A stretch of 6,382 nucleotides of DNA. It comes from Methanobacteriota archaeon (lineage in GTDB: Archaea > Thermoplasmatota > Poseidoniia > Poseidoniales > Thalassarchaeaceae). Position numbers and translations under genes: made by a program. Location of the stretch: positions 1-6,382 of the forward strand of contig NYYK01000103.1 in the NCBI GenBank assembly GCA_002685895.1, in the 5' to 3' direction. Below are positions 1 to 6,382 of the stretch, in pieces. The notes beneath the pieces are model-generated. The model was not told where the DNA came from. It was given only the letters and a program-made list of their open reading frames with translations, and did not search any database. Numbering within the stretch: position 1 is the stretch's first letter; each line of letters opens with the position of its first letter.

Positions 1-159
1 ACGGATTCGGAAAAAGAAGGTGATCGTACTCTCTTGGCTGATCTCGACGAAGTGATGACTGAAACATCATTATGTGCGCTTGGGGGCCTTGCAATGAATC
101 CAGTGCGTTCGACGATGAAACGCTGGCCTGCCTCTTTTGGAGGTGAAAACAATGAGTGA
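1..159 (+). CDS. NuoF/FdsB-like NADH-binding (FMN, Fe-S) subunit of formate dehydrogenase, C-terminal fragment
   Basis: Frame 1 is open from the window edge to the TGA at 157-159 and encodes the last 52 residues of a protein whose 5' part lies outside. The tail contains the stretch SLCALGGLAMNPVRSTMKRW. This matches the end of the NuoF/HoxF/FdsB family, where the last cysteine ligand of a [4Fe-4S] cluster sits in a C-A-x-G motif, followed by a conserved N-P-V-x-S helix. In that family the subunit binds FMN and NAD(H) and passes electrons between the pyridine nucleotide and the catalytic subunit. It sits directly upstream of, and overlaps by 8 bp, a formate dehydrogenase catalytic gene. That is the FdsB-FdsA gene order, so a role as the diaphorase subunit of an NAD(P)-dependent formate dehydrogenase is likely. 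The FMN and NAD sites and the other three cluster cysteines are not visible, so the family call rests on the tail and the context. Confidence 0.8.
   Translation, partial: TDSEKEGDRTLLADLDEVMTETSLCALGGLAMNPVRSTMKRWPASFGGENNE
139..146 (+). promoter_or_regulatory. Strong Shine-Dalgarno site of the formate dehydrogenase alpha gene
   Basis: GGAGGTGA is a full 8-base match to the complement of the conserved 16S rRNA 3' end. It ends 5 nt before the ATG at 152. It lies inside the 3' end of the upstream subunit gene, so ribosomes finishing that gene can re-initiate at the overlapping ATGAGTGA (152-159). This site decides the start at 152 over the upstream in-frame TTG at 137, which lies before the site rather than after it. 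Confidence 0.8.
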
Positions 160-2851
160 GCCATTCACAGTCACCATTGATGGACAGGAATTCACGGGCC
201 AATCGGGTCAAACCATCATGGAAATTGCGAGAGATAATGGAATCAATATTCCAAGTCTGTGCGATTCACCGCACCTCGACTCCTTTGGCTCATGTAGAAT
301 GTGTATTGTAGAGATTGATGGACGTGGCGGTACTCCTTCATCTTGCACAACTCCGGCCAATAATGGGATGGTGGTCTCTACAACTTCAGACAAACTTTGG
401 AGATTGAGAAAGGGAATTACTGAACTCTATGTTAGCGAGCACCCCCTCGATTGTCTAACCTGCACTGCAAATGGAGATTGTGAATTACAAGATGTGGCGG
501 CAGATGTTGGATTGAGGGAATTACGATACGATAACGAACCAGCATGTGAAAACATCCCAATCGATGAATCAAATCCATTTTTCTCATTTGATGCAAGCAA
601 ATGCATCGTATGTTCACGCTGTATCAGGGCTTGCGATGGCATTCAGGCTACACACGCACTGTCTATAGATGGCAGGGGTTACTTTAGCAGGATAATCGCT
701 GGTGTTGATGAGCCTTTCATGACCTCTGATTGTGTCTCATGTGGTGCTTGTGTTGGGGAGTGCCCTGTTGGTGCTTTGGAAGACATTGTAGAGAGGTCTT
801 CAGGTATTCCTGATAATTGGGTTAGGACGACCTGTGCATTCTGCGGGGTTGGATGTCAATTTGATGCAGGGATTAAGGGAAACAAATTAGTGATAATGAA
901 GCCAGTTGTTGATTCTCCAGTGAATGAAGGGCATTCATGTGTAAAGGGTCGTTTTGCTTCTGCCTATGTCCATCATAAGGATAGGTTGACACAACCTATG
1001 ATTCGTGAAAATATTGATGATGAATTACGTGAAGTAAGTTGGGACGAGGCTTACCAGTTCATAGTCAATAGAATGCTTAGCATTAAGGATGAATATGGCC
1101 CTGATGCGATAGGTGCAATTACTTCTTCACGTTCTACAAATGAGTTGAATTATTTAGGTTCGAAATTTATGAGAGCAGTTATCGGAACCAATAATGTAGA
1201 TAACTGTGCAAGAGTATGTCATTCTGCTACAGTCAAAGGTATGATGACTGTTTTTGGGGCTGGTGCAGGAACAAATAGTCTTGGAGATATTGATGAAACT
1301 GATCTTCTTCTAGTATCAGGTTGCAATCCTATTCACGGCCATCCAGTTACAGGGTCTCGTATATTGAGAGCGCGGAAAAGAGGGATGGGTTTGATTGTTG
1401 CAGATCCCAAAGTAACTGAGTTGGCAAAAATATCTGATATCCACTTACAACTAAGGCCTGGAACAAATGTTGCTCTATACCAAGGACTTGCTCACGTAAT
1501 TCTTAGAGAGCAATTGCAGGCGTCTGATGAGTGGATTGCTAATAGAACAGAGAATCTAGAACCATTCAAAGAAATGGTTGCAGAGATGACGCCACAAGCA
1601 TGTGAGAAAATAACGACAGTTCCAGCGGAATTAATTGAAAAGGCAGCCAGACTCTACGCCACTGCTTCAGCCGCAATGTCTGTACATGGCCTTGGTATGA
1701 CAGAGCATAGCCACGGTTCTGAGGGTGTAATGTCACTCTCAAGTCTAGCATTGCTGACGGGCAATGTGGGTCGACCCGGAACTGGAATTAATCCACTCAG
1801 GGGGCAAAACAATGTACAGGGTTCATGTGATATGGGTGCTCTTCCAAATGTCTACACAAATTATCAGTCAGTCACTGATGATAATGTCAGAAAAGCATAC
1901 GAAAAGTCTTGGGGTGTATCATTGCCACCAACTCCTGGGATGACATATCCTGTGATGCTCGATAAGGTGTTTGAAGGTTCTTTCCGTGCTCTTTACATGA
2001 TTGGTTCTGACATTGCTCATACAGATCCGGATAATTCAAGAGTACAACAAGCACTCTCTAACCTCGATTTATTAGTCGTACAAGATATTTTCTTGTGCGA
2101 ATCTGCCAAGTTTGCTCATGTTGTACTTCCGGCAGCATCGTTCCTTGAATCTGATGGCACCTATACTAATGGCGAGAGGCGTGTACAAAGAATACGTAAG
2201 GCAATTGATTCTCCAGGGGTAGCAAAACAAGATTGGATAATAGTTGCCGAATTAGCCGAAGCAATGGGGCATCCGATAATATCCTCTGACAATGTCTCTG
2301 ATGTGTGGGATGAATTGGCCTCACTTACACCAAATTTTAGAGGAATTTCATATAACCGTTTAGAATCTTCTGAAGCCATTCAATGGCCGGCCCCAAATAT
2401 TGATCATTCTGGAACGAAAGTAATGCATCAAGAGGTATTCCCGAGGGGTCTAGGTAATTTTTCAGCTCCTGAATACGCAGAACCTAATGAACAGGCTTCT
2501 GAAGATTACCCATTCATTCTCGTCACTGGTAGAAATCTATTCCATTACAATGCCGGAACTCAGACTAGAAGGACTGATTTGCTCCAATTCAGACCAACTG
2601 ATATCCTAGATATGCATCCTGAAGATGCTAATGGGATGGGTATTGCCGATGGACAAGATGTCTATCTCTCAAGCCCACGGAACAAAGTTAAGATGAAAGT
2701 TAATTTGACAAATGATGTTAGAATTGGCAACTTATTCACAACTTTCCATTTCCCCGAAGTTGCGGTGAACTCTGTTATTAGTGCTTCGGCAGATGATTAT
2801 ACTAAGTGTCCAGAATACAAAGTTCAAGCAGTTGCAATACTACCCTGTTAA
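152..2851 (+). CDS. fdhA: Formate dehydrogenase catalytic (alpha) subunit, FdhA/FdsA type, Mo/W-bis-MGD
   Basis: This 899-aa subunit would oxidise formate to CO2 (or run the reverse) in the cytoplasm; there is no Tat or Sec signal. Residues 1-80 form a [2Fe-2S] ferredoxin domain with C37, C48, C51 and C65. H97, C101, C104 and C110 form the NuoG-type His-Cys3 [4Fe-4S] site. C151/154/157/161 and C194/197/200/204 are two ferredoxin [4Fe-4S] sites. C228, C231, C235 and C263, followed by K265, form the cluster site next to the cofactor. The molybdopterin oxidoreductase core follows. C356-H357 in the motif NVDNCARVCH is the Mo/W ligand and its partner; codon 356 is TGT (1217-1219), not a selenocysteine TGA. 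R550-G551-Q552 in PLRGQNNVQG aligns with R333/Q335 of E. coli FdhF. The Cys-His-Arg set separates formate dehydrogenases from other family members. Residues 784-899 are the dinucleotide-binding domain, with GRNLFHYNAGTQTRR and a closing PEYKVQAV. The length is near that of FdsA-type subunits. The ATG at 152 is chosen for its Shine-Dalgarno site. Mo versus W and NAD versus NADP cannot be told from the sequence. Confidence 0.95.
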   Translation: MSEPFTVTIDGQEFTGQSGQTIMEIARDNGINIPSLCDSPHLDSFGSCRMCIVEIDGRGGTPSSCTTPANNGMVVSTTSDKLWRLRKGITELYVSEHPLDCLTCTANGDCELQDVAADVGLRELRYDNEPACENIPIDESNPFFSFDASKCIVCSRCIRACDGIQATHALSIDGRGYFSRIIAGVDEPFMTSDCVSCGACVGECPVGALEDIVERSSGIPDNWVRTTCAFCGVGCQFDAGIKGNKLVIMKPVVDSPVNEGHSCVKGRFASAYVHHKDRLTQPMIRENIDDELREVSWDEAYQFIVNRMLSIKDEYGPDAIGAITSSRSTNELNYLGSKFMRAVIGTNNVDNCARVCHSATVKGMMTVFGAGAGTNSLGDIDETDLLLVSGCNPIHGHPVTGSRILRARKRGMGLIVADPKVTELAKISDIHLQLRPGTNVALYQGLAHVILREQLQASDEWIANRTENLEPFKEMVAEMTPQACEKITTVPAELIEKAARLYATASAAMSVHGLGMTEHSHGSEGVMSLSSLALLTGNVGRPGTGINPLRGQNNVQGSCDMGALPNVYTNYQSVTDDNVRKAYEKSWGVSLPPTPGMTYPVMLDKVFEGSFRALYMIGSDIAHTDPDNSRVQQALSNLDLLVVQDIFLCESAKFAHVVLPAASFLESDGTYTNGERRVQRIRKAIDSPGVAKQDWIIVAELAEAMGHPIISSDNVSDVWDELASLTPNFRGISYNRLESSEAIQWPAPNIDHSGTKVMHQEVFPRGLGNFSAPEYAEPNEQASEDYPFILVTGRNLFHYNAGTQTRRTDLLQFRPTDILDMHPEDANGMGIADGQDVYLSSPRNKVKMKVNLTNDVRIGNLFTTFHFPEVAVNSVISASADDYTKCPEYKVQAVAILPC

Positions 2852-2913
2852 TGCTAAATAGCATCAATTATGGAGTTTAGCATAACGCTTCAATTTCTTC
2901 TGTTGTTCCTTTT
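2847..2913 (+). terminator. Possible terminator of the formate dehydrogenase operon
   Basis: ATGCTAAA (2851-2858) and TTTAGCAT (2876-2883) are perfect 8-base inverted repeats. GTT (2847-2849) and AAC (2884-2886) extend the stem across a bulged A. The loop is 17 nt. The plus strand then runs through a T-rich stretch at 2889-2913 with runs of three or four T. A second TAGCAT inside the loop (2859-2864) can instead pair with 2851-2856 to give a short alternative hairpin. The structure lies over the stop codons of two convergent genes, where a terminator is expected. It is not a textbook U-tract, because the T-run is interrupted by C, A and G, and part of it is the codon sequence of a lysine/glutamine-rich tail on the other strand. 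Confidence 0.4.
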
Positions 2914-5383
2914 GCAATATTTTGCATCGTCGAATTTGCTCCTTTGCCATCTTTGATTGCTCGCCAGTAAGAGGATCCACACGCTTAGGAGACATTCCTT
3001 GTTCGAAACACTTGATACCATCATCATATCTTTCAACTTCGGCATAAGCAGTTCCCATATTGTAGAGTGTAGCTCCTGTTACTCCAGCGGGATTGACCTG
3101 CATGGCTTTGTGGTAAGCCTCAATACATTCACTAAACTGCTTAAGGTAGTAAAATGTATTACCTCTAGCGTTAAGAATCCGAACAATCATTTCGTCATCA
3201 TCGACAAAAGTTGGAAGGGCTCGGTCAAAACAGGATAGCGCTTCCTGATACTTTTCATCAGCGAGCAGAGATAATCCTTTGTTGTACCATTGTACATCTT
3301 GATTTGCAATTGAACTGCTGTCTATTTTTCCGGTTCCTATTATATCCGGTTGAGATGCACTTTGTGATTGAGTATCAAGTGCAACCTTTGCCAAATTAAC
3401 TTCAGGCGAAGGTTCATCCTGCGGAATCGGTTCTGGTTCAGGAACAGTATCAAGAGCTGCTTCAGCAGCCACAATTTCAGCAGGTGCTGTAGTAGTTTCC
3501 TCCGAACTAACCTCAGCCTCTTCAGTAGCAGATTCGCTAACATCTGCCCAAGGGTCACCACCCCATGGGTCATCTTCAGCAACTTCCACCTCAGGTTCAG
3601 ACTCGGGTTCTGAATCTTCTACTAACTCCACAGGAGCTGGCTCGGGTTCTGGATCATCTGCAACATCATTAGGTTCAGGTGAATCTGTTGCGAGGGCTGC
3701 ATTAGCATCAGAAATTGAATGAGTTTCACCAGATAATGAAGCAATTTTCTGCCTACACTTTTCAGCTGTTGTTTGGTCTCCAGCAGCAACGAAGGTTTTC
3801 ATCATCCCCTTCCACAAATCAGAGTTATCACGGTCAGTTTCAATAAGTGCTCTCCACGCCTTTACTGCTTCAGGATAAGAGCCAGTCAGCGTTAGTGCTC
3901 GTGCTTTTAGTATGACATTACTAGAATCTCCATCATCGGGTATGTATTTGAGTGCCTCACTAGCGAGTTCAGGCCCTTCTGGTATTGTTGTTGGAATCTC
4001 AGTAGCCATTTCAAGGACTTCACCTTCACCTTCACTAATGGCAATCAGAATTTCAGCGAAAGTAATTCCTCCAGCATGGTCTGGTTGGTGGGTCAAGAGG
4101 CATCTCCATGCATCTATTGCAGCAGGCAGGGCTCCATTAGTGGTGTGGATTTCAGCAAGTGCTGCTGCTGCCTTTGTGTAGTCAGCGCGTAATCCCAAAG
4201 CCGCATCATAACATGCTACCGCACTATCTTCATGGCCATTTCGTCTATGAAGGGCTCCTAGGTTATACCAAGATGCTGCATCAGTATTGTCCAAATCAAG
4301 AGCATAAGTAAAAGCTTCAATGGCGCTATCGACCATGGAAAGTTGAGCCATGGAAGCAGCAGCAATTCTCCAGGCACGAGGATGTTCTGAAGCCGCTCCA
4401 TGCAATAAGTCTCGTAACAATTCTAGGGCATCTTCAGGGCGGCTCTGCTTCACTAAATCGGCAGCCTCTTCGACCAAAGAATCAACATCAATTTCAGGTT
4501 CAGCAACTATTTCAATTACGGGTTCAGGTTCTGTAGTTGGTTCAGGTTCAGTAGTTGGTACAGGTTCTGCAGTTGGTACAGGTTCTGTAGTCGGTTCAGG
4601 TGCGGGTTCATTAGGCGCCTTGGCTATAATATTGGCAAGTTCGCTGTGAGAGGGGAAGGCTCGCAAACCTAGTTGGGCATAACGAGAGGCATCAGAGGTT
4701 GCGCCAGTTCGATCAAGAAGGACTGCAAGATTAGCAGCAGCAGGTCCGTGGTCGGGTTGCATATCGATGCAAACTTTGAACGCCTTCACAGCCTCCTCGA
4801 CTTGGCCAGACATTTCATGAATTACACCTCTGTTGAACCAAGCCATTCCATTACTGGGGTCTTCAGCGATTACAGAGTTGAATATCTTCAAGGCTTGTTG
4901 TTCTCTGCCTTCCGACACTAATAACTCGCCTTGTGAGAGAAGTTCATCAATGTCCATGCCACCCTCCCCCATTGCGATACTATTTGGACTATTAGTCGGA
5001 GTGTATGCCAAAGTATCATCATCATTAACTGATGTATGTCCATCTGATTCAGTATCTAGATTAGAAGAGCCGACTGCCTTATCTTTGACTTTCTCAACTA
5101 TTTCACTACCAGTTTTAGTTACTGTTGACCAAGCAGGAACAACATGATCGCCGATAGTTTGACTAACTTTCTGAACAGTCTGACCTCCCTTGTCACTAAC
5201 TGAACTGACTACACCCTTTACTTCCGACTCGATTTTAGAGACAATTTCAGTAGCTTTTTCTTTAACACTAGCCTTCTTAGGAGGTACACCAAAAAGTCCA
5301 CCTTCACATTTAGGACATACAGGTTCTCGGCCATTCAATAGATGCTCACAGTGTGGGCAGTTGTCGTGTCCATGGTCAGCCAT
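2864..5383 (-). CDS. Zinc-ribbon and tetratricopeptide-repeat (TPR) scaffold protein, function unknown
   Basis: This is an 839-aa modular protein with no enzyme motif. C9-x2-C12 and C23-x2-C26 form a zinc ribbon. Residues 36-105 are a Lys/Ser/Val/Glu-rich stretch predicted to form amphipathic helices. TPR block 1 covers about 144-256 (three repeats; for example W-F-N-R-G then E-A-V-K-A-F then P-D-H). A Thr-Glu-Pro repeat linker follows at 257-300. TPR block 2 is about 301-552 (roughly six repeats), and an acidic Pro/Glu/Ser linker without clear fold runs about 553-694. TPR block 3 is about 695-797 (three repeats), followed by a Lys/Arg-rich tail to 839. TPRs bind other proteins, so a scaffold or assembly role is likely, but the partner is unknown. 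No signal peptide or membrane segment is seen, so it is probably cytoplasmic. An in-frame GTG at 5392 with GGTGA 8 nt upstream would add three residues. The ATG at 5383 is preferred because it is the commoner codon and has GAGTGA 5 nt upstream. It lies in tandem behind the HEAT-repeat gene and converges on fdhA. Confidence 0.9.
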   Translation of the reverse strand: MADHGHDNCPHCEHLLNGREPVCPKCEGGLFGVPPKKASVKEKATEIVSKIESEVKGVVSSVSDKGGQTVQKVSQTIGDHVVPAWSTVTKTGSEIVEKVKDKAVGSSNLDTESDGHTSVNDDDTLAYTPTNSPNSIAMGEGGMDIDELLSQGELLVSEGREQQALKIFNSVIAEDPSNGMAWFNRGVIHEMSGQVEEAVKAFKVCIDMQPDHGPAAANLAVLLDRTGATSDASRYAQLGLRAFPSHSELANIIAKAPNEPAPEPTTEPVPTAEPVPTTEPEPTTEPEPVIEIVAEPEIDVDSLVEEAADLVKQSRPEDALELLRDLLHGAASEHPRAWRIAAASMAQLSMVDSAIEAFTYALDLDNTDAASWYNLGALHRRNGHEDSAVACYDAALGLRADYTKAAAALAEIHTTNGALPAAIDAWRCLLTHQPDHAGGITFAEILIAISEGEGEVLEMATEIPTTIPEGPELASEALKYIPDDGDSSNVILKARALTLTGSYPEAVKAWRALIETDRDNSDLWKGMMKTFVAAGDQTTAEKCRQKIASLSGETHSISDANAALATDSPEPNDVADDPEPEPAPVELVEDSEPESEPEVEVAEDDPWGGDPWADVSESATEEAEVSSEETTTAPAEIVAAEAALDTVPEPEPIPQDEPSPEVNLAKVALDTQSQSASQPDIIGTGKIDSSSIANQDVQWYNKGLSLLADEKYQEALSCFDRALPTFVDDDEMIVRILNARGNTFYYLKQFSECIEAYHKAMQVNPAGVTGATLYNMGTAYAEVERYDDGIKCFEQGMSPKRVDPLTGEQSKMAKEQIRRCKILQKEQQKKLKRYAKLHN
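4521..4610 (-). repeat. Tandem 18-bp coding repeat (Thr-Glu-Pro linker)
   Basis: Four consecutive 18-bp units begin at 4521, 4539, 4557 and 4575 (first unit on the plus strand: GGTTCAGGTTCTGTAGTT). They differ by one to three bases, and a degenerate fifth unit starts at 4593. On the coding (minus) strand each unit encodes a hexapeptide of the form TEP-V/E-P-T/A, making the linker between TPR blocks 1 and 2. The unit length is a multiple of three, so copy-number change keeps the frame. Confidence 0.85.
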
Positions 5384-5500
5384 TGGGTTCACTCAAACGT
5401 TCACCATCAAGTACTACGGATAAGTGTTCGCCGTAACCGCATAACTCGTGTGTGCGCGATAGAATTAATTATTCAAACAAAATGTATCAGAGTTTTAAGA
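5384..5500 (-). promoter_or_regulatory. Intergenic leader of the TPR gene with possible archaeal-type promoter and ribosome-binding sites
   Basis: This 117-bp gap between the HEAT-repeat stop and the TPR ATG probably holds the TPR gene's own leader. Reading the minus strand, two AT-rich boxes could act as TATA elements: TCTTAAAACT (5500-5491), just past the upstream stop, and AATAATTAATT (5473-5463). The second would place a transcript start near 5440 and leave a leader of roughly 50-60 nt. GGTGA (5405-5401) lies 8 nt before the GTG at 5392, and GAGTGA (5394-5389) lies 5 nt before the ATG at 5383, so the start choice is ambiguous. No strong hairpin or riboswitch is apparent. Co-transcription with the HEAT gene is also possible. 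Confidence 0.35.
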
Positions 5501-6382
5501 TTAAATGGCACCACCCTTGACTAATGATTCTAAGTGTTCTATTGAACGTTTAGCGGCGGCGGCAACTTCCGAATCACTATCTTGCATCGCTCTAGCAAGA
5601 ACTGGTACGACGGCAGAATTGGGATAGCGGGCAAGAATTTCGACAGCTAATCTTCTGATTCCTGCCGATTTATCATCTACTGCTGAAATTACTGCGTGCA
5701 TTGCGTTGTCACTGGAGAAGTTACTAAACTGCTTGAGTGCAGCAAATCTCACATCAATATTTTCATCGTTTAATCCATGTTGAAGAAGTGGAATATCTGA
5801 AGGATGGGCAATTCTTCCTATGGCTTGGTGTGCGAATTGACGAACCCCTGAATCACTATCACGAATAGCTTCAGCAAGTATTTCGTTAGCGATTGAATCT
5901 TCAAGTCTTCCAAGAGCCGCAACAGACCCCCTACGGACAAGAGGGTTGTCATGTTTAATTCCCAAAAATAGCGATTCGAAATGACCTATAATTACTAGAG
6001 AAGCAGTAGCCGCGGTATGTAATTCCTTGTCAGCCAATAATTCAACAAGAGCAGAGGCGCCGCCTGAATCACCAATCATTCCCAGCGCTTCAATAGTTTT
6101 GATTCGGAAGTCAATGTCATTATTCTCATCCAACGCCATTTCAGCAAGTTTTGGTGTTGCTCTGCGCCCTAACCTAAAAGCCATTTCAGGATCTTTTCCT
6201 GCAACTGCAACACCCTCTTGGATAGTACGATTAATGCCGACAATACGAATTACAGTTTGAATAATCATGAAATCTATTGACAGTAGAATAAACATGACCA
6301 AATTACGTCCGCCAGTAGCGGCTAATTCAACCCCGGAAATATGTACATCATATACTTCCGACCAATCCAAGAATGAACGAAA
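5501..6382 (-). CDS. HEAT-repeat (PBS-lyase-like) protein with hydrophobic N-terminal segment, 5' end outside the window
   Basis: The frame is open from the window edge (6382) to the TAA at 5503-5501 and gives 293 residues, with at least part of the N-terminus missing. Numbering from the edge, residues 27-50 (N-L-V-M-F-I-L-L ... I-V-G-I) are hydrophobic and could be a membrane anchor or a buried helix. From about residue 75 to 288 there are around seven HEAT-like repeats of 28-32 residues. They show the usual pattern of a D-x-D/N turn, then V-R-x-x-A, then an A-L-G-x-I/L helix (for example DSDSGVRQFAHQAIGRI). Such alpha-solenoids bind proteins or, in the PBS-lyase relatives, handle bilins. 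No bilin context is seen, so a protein-binding role is more likely. The in-frame TTG at 6370 and ATG at 6295 are possible internal starts, but the frame continues upstream with sensible residues, so the gene is treated as truncated. It precedes the TPR gene on the same strand. Confidence 0.8.
   Translation of the reverse strand, partial: FRSFLDWSEVYDVHISGVELAATGGRNLVMFILLSIDFMIIQTVIRIVGINRTIQEGVAVAGKDPEMAFRLGRRATPKLAEMALDENNDIDFRIKTIEALGMIGDSGGASALVELLADKELHTAATASLVIIGHFESLFLGIKHDNPLVRRGSVAALGRLEDSIANEILAEAIRDSDSGVRQFAHQAIGRIAHPSDIPLLQHGLNDENIDVRFAALKQFSNFSSDNAMHAVISAVDDKSAGIRRLAVEILARYPNSAVVPVLARAMQDSDSEVAAAAKRSIEHLESLVKGGAI

Noticed and set aside
137..151. In-frame TTG start at 137 for the formate dehydrogenase gene, adding five residues
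   Set aside because: The strong ribosome-binding site (139-146) lies downstream of this TTG and 5 nt before the ATG at 152, so the ATG is the start.
1217..1219. Possible selenocysteine at the formate dehydrogenase active site
   Set aside because: The codon is TGT (Cys), and no in-frame TGA interrupts the gene.
4521..4610. CRISPR-like or regulatory iteron array
   Set aside because: The 18-bp units are adjacent without spacers, lie in frame inside a coding sequence and encode a regular hexapeptide.
4350..4649. Plus-strand open frame encoding a Gly/Ser/Val repeat peptide
   Set aside because: It is the antisense shadow of the Thr-Glu-Pro linker and TPR coding sequence on the minus strand, with no credible ribosome-binding site or family resemblance.
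5393..5500. tRNA, small RNA or riboswitch in the gap between the HEAT and TPR genes
   Set aside because: No cloverleaf, conserved aptamer motif or strong stem could be found by eye. Only AT-rich promoter-like boxes are present.
6295..6382. A true start of the HEAT protein inside the window (TTG at 6370 or ATG at 6295)
   Set aside because: The frame is open to the window edge. The TTG has no clear ribosome-binding site, and the ATG would fall inside the hydrophobic segment, so truncation by the window is the simpler reading.

Overview
The window holds four protein-coding genes, two of them cut by the window edges. No RNA gene, mobile element or CRISPR array is visible. The host is not certain. 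Frequent AGA/AGG arginine and ATA isoleucine codons, a GGAGGTGA ribosome-binding site, no recognisable bacterial -35/-10 pair, and a large acidic zinc-ribbon/TPR protein beside a HEAT-repeat protein would all suit an archaeon, perhaps a marine Thermoplasmatota lineage. This is a low-confidence inference, and a bacterium is not excluded.

Left half, plus strand (1-2851). The C-terminal tail of a NuoF/FdsB-like flavin and iron-sulfur subunit (1-159) overlaps by 8 bp the start of a complete molybdopterin formate dehydrogenase catalytic subunit (152-2851, 899 aa). The catalytic subunit has a NuoG-like N-terminus that would carry one [2Fe-2S] and four [4Fe-4S] clusters. It also has a cysteine-type active site (C356-H357, with R550-G551-Q552). 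Together the two genes look like the end of an NAD(P)-linked, soluble FdsGBA-type formate dehydrogenase operon. Electrons would pass from formate at the Mo/W centre through the clusters to the FMN/NAD subunit. The operon seems to end here: the next gene is convergent and only 12 bp away, and an inverted repeat followed by a T-rich tract overlaps both gene ends.

Right half, minus strand (6382-2864). A HEAT-repeat protein with a hydrophobic N-terminal segment (6382-5501, 5' end outside the window) is followed after about 117 bp by a large modular protein (5383-2864, 839 aa). The large protein has an N-terminal CxxC...CxxC zinc ribbon, a lysine/serine/valine-rich amphipathic helical stretch, three TPR blocks (about 11-12 repeats) separated by acidic Pro/Glu/Thr-rich linkers, and a basic tail. 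Both look like protein-interaction scaffolds. No enzymatic function can be assigned to either, and nothing in the sequence links them functionally to the formate dehydrogenase.

I found no clear new defence or mobile system. The least explained part is the HEAT + zinc-ribbon/TPR pair.
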